Assembly: GCA_007695205.1 (NCBI GenBank)
Contig: REEF01000432.1
Coordinates: forward strand, 1-10,640
Reading direction: 5' to 3'
Length of the DNA: 10,640 nt
Source of the DNA: Planctomycetaceae bacterium
Lineage (GTDB): Bacteria; Planctomycetota; Planctomycetia; Pirellulales; Pirellulaceae
The notes under the pieces are model-generated. The model worked only from the letters and a program-made list of their open reading frames with translations, was not told the DNA's origin and ran no database searches. The translations under genes were made by a program, and so were the position numbers. How positions within the stretch are numbered: position 1 is the first letter of the stretch; each line of letters opens with the position of its first letter. Of this stretch, positions 1-7,097 are shown piece after piece.

Positions 1-119
1 GGATCGAACAGCGGTTGCAGTTCCTGGCCGGCTGCTTCGCGATCGATGTGCTGGGTTTCGCCGTGATGTCCAACCATTTCCACGTCATCCTTCGCAACCG
101 ACCGGATATCGTGGACTAA
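1..119 (+). pseudogene. RAYT (REP-associated HUH/Y1 transposase), C-terminally truncated, 5' end outside window
   Basis: Reading from base 3, the frame gives a peptide containing GFAVMSNHFHVILRNRP and then a TAA at 117-119. The NHFHV segment (HxH at 75-83) is the HUH metal-binding motif of IS200-like/REP-associated tyrosine transposases, single-strand DNA nickases that act on REP hairpins. In family members I know, the sequence continues after 'RPD.V' with a further helical region that includes the catalytic tyrosine. Here it ends at once, so the copy has HUH but no tyrosine and should be inactive. Only about 38 codons are visible and the start lies outside the window. The perfect REP palindrome four bases after the stop supports the identification. 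The truncation is inferred from memory of the family. Confidence 0.72.
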
Positions 120-122
120 AGA

Positions 123-149
123 GTAGGACGGATTGCCAATCCGTCCTAC
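123..149. repeat. REP-like palindrome (12-bp perfect arms, 3-nt loop)
   Basis: GTAGGACGGATT (123-134) and AATCCGTCCTAC (138-149) are exact reverse complements separated by GCC. This is the form of a REP/BIME hairpin, the usual substrate of RAYT proteins, and it directly follows a RAYT remnant. The same core (ggattggcaatcc read on the other strand) is, from memory, a common dispersed repeat in planctomycete genomes. It also contains the TAG that ends the opposite-strand transposase remnant, so it marks a breakpoint between two broken elements. Confidence 0.85.
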
Positions 150-468
150 GAGGGAAGTTTATGCAACGGTTGGGGTAGACAGAACTTGTCGTAGTGCAGT
201 TCCCGGTTGCCGGCCCGGTCCCGATCGCAGCCCACGTCGTGCAGACGTTCCAGCAGCGGCGCCAGCTTTTCGAAGTACTTCAGGCCCGTCACGTCGGCGG
301 CCGTTACGTCGGGTTTTGGGGACGGCCACGACGGCGGGCTGGCGGCGGGTCCGATTCCGGAGCCGTCTCGTCGGTTGGTCGAGAATCCACCTTCACCGCA
401 CGGGGAGCGATTTCCTTCGCTTTTCGCCGCCGCGTCTGTTCCAGCCGTTTCTGCCGTTCTTTTTCCAT
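146..468 (-). pseudogene. IS4-like transposase, N-terminal fragment with a frameshift
   Basis: An ATG at 468 opens a 54-codon basic frame (MEKERQKRLEQTRRRKAKEI..., ending RRRGRPQNPT) that stops at TAA 304-306. Adding one base near the CCCCAAAACCC run (about 311-321) joins it to a second frame that runs to TAG at 146-148 and reads VTAADVTGLKYFEKLAPLLE, then RLHDVGCDRDRAGNRELHYD. That block is the N-terminal signature I recognise from a family of planctomycete IS4-like DDE transposases. The homology ends around HYDKFC (about 185), and the rest of the protein, including the whole catalytic domain, is absent. The remnant is therefore both frameshifted and truncated at the REP palindrome. It starts 16 bases after the stop of the upstream HEAT gene. 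The family name rests on recall. Confidence 0.6.
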
Positions 469-484
469 GTGCGTGGCCGGGTGC

Positions 485-3400
485 TTATTCGCAGGCCTCC
501 AGCATTTTTCGTCGTACCGAGACTTCCGGATAGTCGGCAGCCAGCTCCTGGATCGCTGGGACGCTGTTGGGGTCGGCGATCATCACCAGCGCCTCGGCGG
601 CGGCGTATCGGGTATCGACCGCATTGTCCAAATTGGCGATCACCTCTAACAAGGGGGCGACAGCGCGAGGGTCTCCGATATGCCCCAGTGCCCAGGCCGC
701 GGCAGCTCGCCACGCGGGCGTCGCTTCCATTTGTAGCAGGTGGATGTTCGGTTCGGCCGGATCAGGACGCCCGTGACGGGCCTCGTTCAAATCGTGCGTC
801 AGCGATTCCAGCAAGGTATCGACCGACGCGGCATCGCCAAGGTTGCCGAGGGTCCGGCCCAAAAACAGCAGGACCCAATGGCGATGAGGCAACTCGACCT
901 GGAAGACCTTGGGATTATCCAGTTCTCGAGCGAAAGTCTCTTCCGGCTTGGCTCGATACCTGTCGTACGCGGCTCGAATAGCGACTTCGAAACGTGGGTC
1001 GCGGCACACGGCGGACAGCAATTGAGCCGCCCGATTCTCTGCGTTGGGTTTGCCCGCCCAGGCATTGAACGCGGAATCGAGCGCCTGGAGCAGTTCGGGA
1101 TCGGCTTGGGCGTCGGGATCGCCCAGAATCGCCAAACAGGTTTCGATCAACTGATCGCCGCGCCCGCTACGGCGGATGACGCGTCCGGCGAGCAGTTCAT
1201 AGGTGTCGGTCTCCAAGTACAACGCCCGATCGGGATCGGTGGGGATCGAGCAGATGATATCAGGCACAATCGGCGCGGCATTTTTCGAGCCGATGCGGTC
1301 GAGGGCTTCGATCACCCGCGCATGGATGGGGGACGAGTGGCAGGCGTATAGTGCCGGGTGATCGCTGTACCAACCGACATAATCCACATAGTCGCCCAAT
1401 CGTGCGAACGTCTCGATCAACACCGTTTCGGCCTCGGGCGTCCCGATCCATCCCAAAGCTTCCACTGCCGCTTCGGCCAGGAACAGATTCCCGGTTTCCG
1501 GATCGATATGCTCGACCAGGATCTCCGCGAGCAACGGGATGGACTGGACATCGGCCAGATAGCCCAGCGCGCGGGTGGCGGCTTGCAGCGTGCGGGGGTT
1601 CAGGGGCGAGGTGGCATCGAAGGTGAAGCGATCGGTCCGGTTGCTGTTGATGAACGGCGGGTAGGGATTGTTGTCCTTTTCGGTGGCCACGTAGGCGCGC
1701 AGCGCGGAACGAGCCGCGTCGCCGCCGATGTGCCCGAGCGTCACGATGGCTTGCCGCTGCTGGACGCGATCCTCGCTCCCAACTTGTTGCACCAGCAAAG
1801 CTTCGAGCACATCCCAGGGGTGTTCGTCCAGCCAGACTTGCCACGCTTCGGCCTGGCGTCTTCTCCCTTCCGCCGTGACGGGCAGATCGATGGGCGGGTG
1901 GTAGGCCGTCAGGTTCTCCAACGCCACGGCCGCTGCCTGAGCCACGTTGGGATCGCTATCCTGCAATCGCCCCAGCAGTGCTGGCACGCTATCGCGGGTC
2001 CCGCATGCGGCCAGCGCCATGGCCGCCGCCACGCGAACTTCGCGGATCGGATCGCGCAACGCTTCGACCAGCGCGGGCGCGGCCGAGCGATCGCGGAACA
2101 TGGCCAATCGATTGGCGGCCGACAGCCGCATGTGCTGGTCGGAATTCCGTAACTGGTCCACCCATGCCGTGATCTCGTCCCGCCCGTCGGGCAACGGACC
2201 TTTGACATCCCGGTATCGGTTCAGCGACGCGGTCTCTCGGAACCGCTCGAACTGCAAGTCCATCATGCCCGAGGTCCCCGAGTTGTTGCCTCGGAACCGA
2301 TGCGGTTTTCCCATCCCCAGCATCTGCAGCGGGCGGACTCGTTGCGTTTCGGCCAACCGGCTGGCCACCGGCGGTGTGTTGCGACGATGATCGTGACAAC
2401 CGACGCAGGACCGGGATTCGCCCGGTCGGACATAGACCCAGGACATCTCGTTCAATTCCGATCGCCCTTCGGCGTCCACCGCTTGGACGGCCAGCGGCAC
2501 ATCCGCCGGCACCTCGACGGAAAACGATCCGTCCGGCCCGATCGGTACCGTCCCCAGCTCGATGACCTCCTTGCCCTGGTGGACGAAATCCCAGTGGGAA
2601 GCGCGCATGCTGACGCCGCGCGAACGAAGCACGCGGATGGCGCGAATCCGGCCCCAGTCGGCATCGGTCTTGCGCGTGATGTGGACATCCTGTGCGTACA
2701 GGGTCCCTGTCGCACTGGGCAGCCCCACCTGCGAATCCTGTACGGTGTCCGGTAGGATCGGTGGACGCGGACGACTTCCGACGAAAACGGGCGAATGGAT
2801 CGGCGTGTCGTCTGACTGATAAACCTTCACCAAACGATTGTCGGCCGGATCCAGCACCGCCAGGACTCGGGAACGCCGATCGGCCGGATCGTTGGCCAGC
2901 ACGGTGACCAGCAAGCGACCGTCCGGCAGGGCTGCCAAGTCGCCCAGCCCGCTGGGCAGCGGCTGGAAGGAAGGCTCCGCGCTGCCCACATGCCCGACAA
3001 AGGTCCCCCGGTTCGAGATCACCGCCACGCGGCCGTCGGGCAGCGGAGCCGGGCTGCCGTAGCCCAACAAGCGAAGTCGCGTCCCGTAGACGGCACCGAC
3101 GTCCGCGCCGAATTCGGTATGCCCGGCCGTGCCGTCCGGGCGGATCGCGTGGATCTGCGTTTCCACTTTGGCGCGGCCGAAGAAGTTGTCGCTGCGGATA
3201 AAAGCGATCCGACCATCGGCCAGCACTTTGGGTTCGTTGTCGAAGATCGGTGTGTGCGTGATCGACTTGATCTTGCTGCCGTCCGCTTGCATCACGAACA
3301 AGGCTCGCGACGGCGCCCCATGGTACTCTTCGAACGTACCGATTCGCGTCGACGAAAAGACGATCCGCCCGTCCGGCAACTCGGCCGGATCGATGTCATG

Positions 3401-4432
3401 GAAAGGACCGTCGGTCAATTGTTGCGGACGTCCGCCGTCCACAGGAACGCGATAGATGTGGAAAAAACTGGTTCCCTCCGGCGCCATGGCGACATAGATC
3501 CATCGACCATCGTAGCTGACACTCGGCGAACCGATCACTCCCGTACCCGCGTCGATCAGCACGCGAGGCGTTGCGTCCGGGCTCGACGGATCGATCATGC
3601 ATAATTTTCGACCGATTTTCGACGGGCACGGCAGATCGAACATCGTGTACGCTCGCGTCCAATCATCGATCCGAAACTCGATGCCCCAAGCCTCGCCACG
3701 CAGCCTCTTGTAAATGCTGCAATCGTCGGAAATAAAAGCGATGGCCCCGGGCCAGTCGAAATTGGCATCCGGCGAGGTCAACGCCAAACGTATCGGCAAG
3801 GATCCGAGACGCCGACCGCCGGTCGAACCGGCATAGCGCAGATGGCCCCAGGGCGACATCCCCATCTGGCCCAATACCGTCGCGGCTGCCCAAGACTCGT
3901 CCTCGACATAATCGGCTCGGGAGTATTCCTCCGGTTCTGCCACCGAAGTCACCTGCCAATCAGCGTCCGTGACCATCTCCATCGGATCGCCATCCTGCCA
4001 GTCGATGCGAAGCGCAGCGATCACGCCCCGTTGGCCTCCCAGGCAAATGCCGCGAATTCCCAGAACATTTTTCCCCGATACCAAGCGATCCCGGATATCC
4101 CAACGCTCGATCGACTGCCATACTTCGCTACCCGGCCCGATGTCGAACCCCACCAACGCTCCGTTGACGTACAGTTCGTAACCGTTATCGGCCGTGATCA
4201 AAACGGCGGCCGACGTGGGAGTGCGGTCGATCGGCAACTCGACGCGAAACTCGACCACGTCGCTCTGCATCTCGCCCCAAATCCACGACGCGTGTTCGAT
4301 GGCCGGCAGCGGCGGTTCAGCGGCCGAAGAACGGCTCGCTAACACGTTCCAGCAAACCGCTACCAACAAGATCGGTAGTACCCAACGGGTGCTCGATAAC
4401 GCCCTCGAGAAACCTGTCGTCCACGTAAGCAT
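485..4432 (-). CDS. Large exported beta-propeller / CXXCH haem / HEAT-repeat protein (hydrazine-synthase-alpha-like middle region)
   Basis: The predicted product is 1315 residues. Residues 1-38 look like an export signal (hydrophobic 18-32, then SSAAEPP). Residues ~47-190 resemble a galactose-binding-like beta-sandwich (TADNGYELYVNG at 80-91). Residues ~230-595 hold TolB/PD40-type blades with repeated 'LPDGRI.F.S' elements. A CVGCH haem-c motif lies at 676-680 (bases 2393-2407), and from ~750 to the end are HEAT repeats such as DPIREVRVAAAMALAACG and AWALGHIGDPRAVAPLLEVI. The propeller-plus-CXXCH layout recalls planctomycete proteins annotated with a 'hydrazine synthase alpha subunit middle domain'; this does not imply anammox activity. 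It is probably a periplasmic electron-transfer or protein-interaction scaffold. A GTG three codons upstream (4441) is possible, but a GGGGAG at 4446-4441 lies 8 nt before the ATG at 4432 and would overlap that GTG, so I chose the ATG. A good promoter precedes it. Confidence 0.88.
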   Translation of the reverse strand: MLTWTTGFSRALSSTRWVLPILLVAVCWNVLASRSSAAEPPLPAIEHASWIWGEMQSDVVEFRVELPIDRTPTSAAVLITADNGYELYVNGALVGFDIGPGSEVWQSIERWDIRDRLVSGKNVLGIRGICLGGQRGVIAALRIDWQDGDPMEMVTDADWQVTSVAEPEEYSRADYVEDESWAAATVLGQMGMSPWGHLRYAGSTGGRRLGSLPIRLALTSPDANFDWPGAIAFISDDCSIYKRLRGEAWGIEFRIDDWTRAYTMFDLPCPSKIGRKLCMIDPSSPDATPRVLIDAGTGVIGSPSVSYDGRWIYVAMAPEGTSFFHIYRVPVDGGRPQQLTDGPFHDIDPAELPDGRIVFSSTRIGTFEEYHGAPSRALFVMQADGSKIKSITHTPIFDNEPKVLADGRIAFIRSDNFFGRAKVETQIHAIRPDGTAGHTEFGADVGAVYGTRLRLLGYGSPAPLPDGRVAVISNRGTFVGHVGSAEPSFQPLPSGLGDLAALPDGRLLVTVLANDPADRRSRVLAVLDPADNRLVKVYQSDDTPIHSPVFVGSRPRPPILPDTVQDSQVGLPSATGTLYAQDVHITRKTDADWGRIRAIRVLRSRGVSMRASHWDFVHQGKEVIELGTVPIGPDGSFSVEVPADVPLAVQAVDAEGRSELNEMSWVYVRPGESRSCVGCHDHRRNTPPVASRLAETQRVRPLQMLGMGKPHRFRGNNSGTSGMMDLQFERFRETASLNRYRDVKGPLPDGRDEITAWVDQLRNSDQHMRLSAANRLAMFRDRSAAPALVEALRDPIREVRVAAAMALAACGTRDSVPALLGRLQDSDPNVAQAAAVALENLTAYHPPIDLPVTAEGRRRQAEAWQVWLDEHPWDVLEALLVQQVGSEDRVQQRQAIVTLGHIGGDAARSALRAYVATEKDNNPYPPFINSNRTDRFTFDATSPLNPRTLQAATRALGYLADVQSIPLLAEILVEHIDPETGNLFLAEAAVEALGWIGTPEAETVLIETFARLGDYVDYVGWYSDHPALYACHSSPIHARVIEALDRIGSKNAAPIVPDIICSIPTDPDRALYLETDTYELLAGRVIRRSGRGDQLIETCLAILGDPDAQADPELLQALDSAFNAWAGKPNAENRAAQLLSAVCRDPRFEVAIRAAYDRYRAKPEETFARELDNPKVFQVELPHRHWVLLFLGRTLGNLGDAASVDTLLESLTHDLNEARHGRPDPAEPNIHLLQMEATPAWRAAAAWALGHIGDPRAVAPLLEVIANLDNAVDTRYAAAEALVMIADPNSVPAIQELAADYPEVSVRRKMLEACE

Positions 4433-4440
4433 GTTCTTCA

Positions 4441-4446
4441 CTCCCC
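4441..4446 (-). promoter_or_regulatory. Ribosome binding site deciding the start of the HEAT/propeller gene
   Basis: On the minus strand GGGGAG is followed by 8 nt and then ATG at 4432. The alternative GTG at 4441 begins inside this purine run and would have no spacing, so the ATG is favoured. Confidence 0.6.
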
Positions 4447-4485
4447 GGCTGCAAGATGACGCATGACCCCATATATGTAGACATC

Positions 4486-4515
4486 AATATAATCAGGGCC
4501 ATCGCTTGCTGTCAA
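4486..4515 (-). promoter_or_regulatory. Sigma70-like promoter of the HEAT/propeller gene
   Basis: Minus-strand TTGACA at 4515-4510 is a perfect -35 box. A 17-nt spacer leads to TTATAT (4492-4487), or an 18-nt spacer to TATATT (4491-4486, five of six matches to TATAAT). Transcription would begin near 4480, leaving about 45 nt of leader before the ATG. It sits in the 114-bp gap after the PQQ-propeller gene, so the big gene can be transcribed independently. A small dyad, ATGT-AG-ACAT (4475-4484), overlaps the expected start point and could be an operator. Confidence 0.65.
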
Positions 4516-4546
4516 AGGGGATCTCGTCTGTCGCGAATAGGTTTCG

Positions 4547-5812
4547 CTATGGCTGCACGGCGTCAGACCAACGATAGACGGCAAGAGCCCCCAATTCGCG
4601 GATGACGAGCAGATCGTCGACGACGGCCAGATGAGCCCAGGTTTCGTCTTCGGCGATTTGGCGACGGTCCAAAACTTCGAATTCTTCGGGATTGGCGTGC
4701 AGCAACAACAGTTCGCCTCGTTCGTCCAGCGCCAATATTTTGCGGCCTTGACCGACCAGACTCCAATACCGGCCGAACGGTTGGCTGATCCAGGTGATTT
4801 CCCCATCGGACAAGCGGATGCACGCCGCTCGCTGGTTCCGAAGATGCAGGAAGGCATGCCCGTCGATCAACAGGGGGGTGGACATGTAGCCTTGCAGTCG
4901 ATTGTCCCAAGCTTGATCGGCTTTCCAATCGTCGCCGTCTTCGCTCAATCGGATCAACTGACTGCGGCCCCCGTAGCTGCTGGTAAACACACCGGACTCG
5001 TAGACGGTGGGGGTCAGGATGTTCATACCCCGAAACGCCTCGATGTCTCGCGACCACAGCACCTGCCCGTCCTCGGGGTTCACACCTGCCAGCTTTTGAC
5101 GGGTTTGGACCAGCAGTTGTTGTCGACCGAACAGATGGACCAAGGCGGGCGACGAGAATGCGCTGCCCCACATCCCACCGCCGTCCTGTAAGGTCCGCCA
5201 GGCGATCTCGCCGGTTCGTTTGTTCAGTTTGATCAACGAGGCGGCGGCCTGGACATACAGCCAGTCCCCAGAAACCAGCGGCGAACTGACGAACCCGAAC
5301 GAAGGTAGCGGCGTATCGAGTTGCTGGACGAAGTCGACTTTCCAAATTTCCTCCCCGCTATCGGCATCCAGGCAGACCAGGACATCCCGCATTCCGGCGA
5401 CGAACAGCATGCCGTCATCCAGCGCCGGAGTCGCTCGAATCCAGCTACCGTTGGACGCCGCAAAGAAGGGGACCGTCATCGACCCTTCCCACCGAGTTTC
5501 CCAGATCGGCTTGCCACTGGACAGTTCATAGGCTCGCACGACCTCCCACTTCTGATCCGCCGTCTCCGTCGTGAAGACCTTGCCGTCGCCGACAATCGGT
5601 CCCGAATAGCTGGGCCCCAATGCAACCCGCCACAATTGCTGGACCGAGACGCCGGAAATGGTCTCGGGCCATGGTCTTGTTTGCACCATGCCATCCCGGG
5701 AGGGACCCCGCCACTGAGGCCAATCGGAGTTCGCTGATGTTTCGCCGAAAACCAGCGCTGTTGCCGTCAGCAGCAACGACGTAAAGATGAAGCTCGAAAA
5801 ACCGCGTACCAT
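4547..5812 (-). CDS. Exported PQQ-repeat (PQQ_2) beta-propeller protein
   Basis: The product is 421 residues. It has an N-terminal hydrophobic signal (FSSFIFTSLLLTATALVFG, about 5-23) followed by WPQWRGPSRDG at 31-41, the hallmark entry of a large planctomycete family of PQQ-like propellers. Blade motifs recur through the chain: 'GKPIWETRW', 'DADSGEEIWKVDF', 'NKRTGEIAWRTL', 'NPEDGQVLWSRDI', 'LSDGEITWIS'. These are tryptophan-docking repeats that build an eight-bladed-type propeller. No dehydrogenase catalytic residues or cysteine pair are evident, so it is probably a non-catalytic binding or assembly protein of the BamB/PQQ_2 sort, outside the cytoplasmic membrane. An in-frame ATG 22 codons upstream would place a charged stretch before the signal. 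The ATG at 5812 has GGAG (5824-5821) 8 nt upstream and gives a proper signal peptide. It lies 72 bp after the B12 regulator on the same strand and may be co-transcribed with it. Confidence 0.88.
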   Translation of the reverse strand: MVRGFSSFIFTSLLLTATALVFGETSANSDWPQWRGPSRDGMVQTRPWPETISGVSVQQLWRVALGPSYSGPIVGDGKVFTTETADQKWEVVRAYELSSGKPIWETRWEGSMTVPFFAASNGSWIRATPALDDGMLFVAGMRDVLVCLDADSGEEIWKVDFVQQLDTPLPSFGFVSSPLVSGDWLYVQAAASLIKLNKRTGEIAWRTLQDGGGMWGSAFSSPALVHLFGRQQLLVQTRQKLAGVNPEDGQVLWSRDIEAFRGMNILTPTVYESGVFTSSYGGRSQLIRLSEDGDDWKADQAWDNRLQGYMSTPLLIDGHAFLHLRNQRAACIRLSDGEITWISQPFGRYWSLVGQGRKILALDERGELLLLHANPEEFEVLDRRQIAEDETWAHLAVVDDLLVIRELGALAVYRWSDAVQP

Positions 5813-5820
5813 CGATTCAA

Positions 5821-5824
5821 CTCC
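5821..5824 (-). promoter_or_regulatory. Ribosome binding site deciding the PQQ-propeller start
   Basis: Minus-strand GGAG with an 8-nt spacer before ATG 5812 supports this start over the upstream in-frame ATG at 5878. Confidence 0.55.
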
Positions 5825-5884
5825 GTAAAAAGAAAAGCCAAAGAGATCAGACCCATGACGCCCACCGCCGCGAGCCACGGCATG

Positions 5885-6814
5885 TCAGAATGCTCGACTC
5901 TCATTCATCGTACCAGAAACAGCACCCGAGACTTGGGGCGGAGCGGTTGCCAGTGACCGGGCAAAACTCTCCAAGTGCCTTAGATTATCACAAAACGAGG
6001 CGTAATGCAGGTGGCGGCGAAGGGATTCACCCAGTGCGCGTCCACCCACGACAAAAGCCGTCTCGGGTGGAGCACTGGCAAACAAGGACTCGTAATCGCT
6101 GATGAACTGGTCGCTGTCGTCCACATGAGACACGCTCAACCAAAACAGACGTGGACGATGGTCAGCGATCGCTTGGCGCAGTGTATCAAAAGGCAAGCCA
6201 ACCCCCAAGTTATGGGTGTCCCAGCCGACTTGACGAAGGACCAGATCGACCATGGTATTGGGAACGTGATACAGATCCGATCCAGGGGTCCCACCGATCG
6301 CCAAACCGACTGGCGGTTCCTTCCTTGGAAGCACCTGACGCATCTCGTGCAGGACTCGCAACGAGATCTCGCAGGCTCGACGTTCCTGATAGACGTCGAC
6401 ATCGCCACAGCCCCACAGTTCACCGATTTCGTGAAGCGATCGGGCGACCACGTCGTCCAGGATGGCGGACAATTCGTGATCGGCCAAGAACAGATCCAAA
6501 ACAACCGCCCGCGCTTGCTGCTCGTCGCCGCACAAAAGGGCCTCGCGAAAGGTGGGCTGAGCCCTTTGCAACATTCGTTCGGTCGATCCCGTGGTGACGG
6601 GCAAACCCAGGATTTCAGGTTGAACCAAACGATGATCGTTCTTTTGAAGGAAGTCGATGACCGTCGAGATCGCTATCCGCCGGTGCCCCCCAGCGGTGCG
6701 CACGGTGGGAATGACTCCCTGGTCGCACCACCGCTTGACCGACGATTCGCTGACTTGAAGGGCTCGAGCCAACTGTTTGGGTGACACTTGTGATTTCATC
6801 CGCTCCCTAATCAT
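5885..6814 (-). CDS. MerR-family transcriptional regulator with cobalamin-binding domain (CarH/LitR-like)
   Basis: The product is 309 residues. Residues ~9-60 are a MerR-type winged helix (SPKQLARALQVSESSVKRW, then TAGGHRRI). Residues ~85-165 form a helical bundle like the B12-binding-2 cap. Residues ~165-290 are a Rossmann-type cobalamin domain with the DxHxxG motif as DTHNLG (199-204; H201 is the expected lower Co ligand), SVS at 227-229 and VVGG at 255-258. This is the architecture of CarH/LitR repressors, which sense adenosylcobalamin and light. The cap motif W-x9-E-H is present as W134-x9-E144 but is followed by R145, not His. The residue after the Trp, where Thermus CarH has the light-adduct His132, is G135. 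Light sensing is therefore uncertain, while B12 binding looks intact. The start may be ATG 6814 or ATG 6799; both have a GGGA-like element close upstream. It is divergent from a Mur ligase gene. Confidence 0.87.
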   Translation of the reverse strand: MIRERMKSQVSPKQLARALQVSESSVKRWCDQGVIPTVRTAGGHRRIAISTVIDFLQKNDHRLVQPEILGLPVTTGSTERMLQRAQPTFREALLCGDEQQARAVVLDLFLADHELSAILDDVVARSLHEIGELWGCGDVDVYQERRACEISLRVLHEMRQVLPRKEPPVGLAIGGTPGSDLYHVPNTMVDLVLRQVGWDTHNLGVGLPFDTLRQAIADHRPRLFWLSVSHVDDSDQFISDYESLFASAPPETAFVVGGRALGESLRRHLHYASFCDNLRHLESFARSLATAPPQVSGAVSGTMNESRAF

Positions 6815-6832
6815 TTCCCTTTTTCCGCCACG

Positions 6833-6866
6833 TAGGAACCTTGAATCCCCGCTTTTAGGGAACCTT
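6833..6866 (-). repeat. Direct repeats AAGGTTCC, candidate operator
   Basis: On the minus strand AAGGTTCCCTA (6866-6856) and AAGGTTCCTA (6842-6833) are direct repeats. The eight-base cores are spaced 24 bp start to start and lie 20-50 bp upstream of the B12-regulator ATG. CarH-type proteins bind arrays of direct repeats as tetramers, so an autoregulatory operator is plausible. The sequence itself does not match the CarH operators I remember, so the assignment rests on position and repetition only. Confidence 0.4.
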
Positions 6867-6915
6867 ATTAGTTTAGCACGTCGACAAGTCTTCAGGGCAT
6901 CAGGCCAAAATCACC

Positions 6916-6944
6916 TTGACATTTGGGGGCAATTGGTAAAGAAT
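6916..6944 (+). promoter_or_regulatory. Sigma70-like promoter facing the Mur ligase gene
   Basis: TTGACA at 6916-6921 is a perfect -35 box. A 17-nt spacer leads to AAGAAT at 6939-6944 (four of six matches, with the key A and final T kept). The start point would be near 6950, giving a long leader of about 145 nt before ATG 7098. That leader contains a perfect dyad, CCGAGC-T-GCTCGG (6981-6993). I see no gene in this leader. Confidence 0.45.
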
Positions 6945-7097
6945 CCGTGCATCACACGCAAGCTCGTGAGCAGCCCCGTACCGAGCTGCTCGGCCATCGC
7001 CCTGCAAAGGAATCGCAGGATACTTGGCTGCCGTCGAGCTTGATGACCCAATTCGGAACCTGCATCGCCAGATGTCCAAGGCAAGGAGGCCGCGGAT

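Noticed and set aside
133..981. Long plus-strand open frame of 282 codons
   Set aside because: It lies antisense to the HEAT gene and the transposase remnant and its product is Arg/Pro-rich low-complexity sequence typical of the wrong frame of GC-rich DNA.
1358..2152. Plus-strand 264-codon frame
   Set aside because: Antisense to a region with clear HEAT-repeat coding. No recognisable domain, so treated as a shadow.
4433..4441. GTG start at 4441 for the HEAT gene
   Set aside because: It would overlap the GGGGAG ribosome-binding purine run. The ATG at 4432 has ideal 8-nt spacing.
4476..4486. Match to a CarH-like operator half site (T.TACA) on the minus strand near the HEAT promoter
   Set aside because: Only one copy is present, with no 11-bp-spaced partners, so a chance match in an AT-rich promoter is more likely.
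6005..6784. Plus-strand 259-codon frame
   Set aside because: Fully antisense to the MerR-B12 regulator, which carries clear motifs in its own frame.
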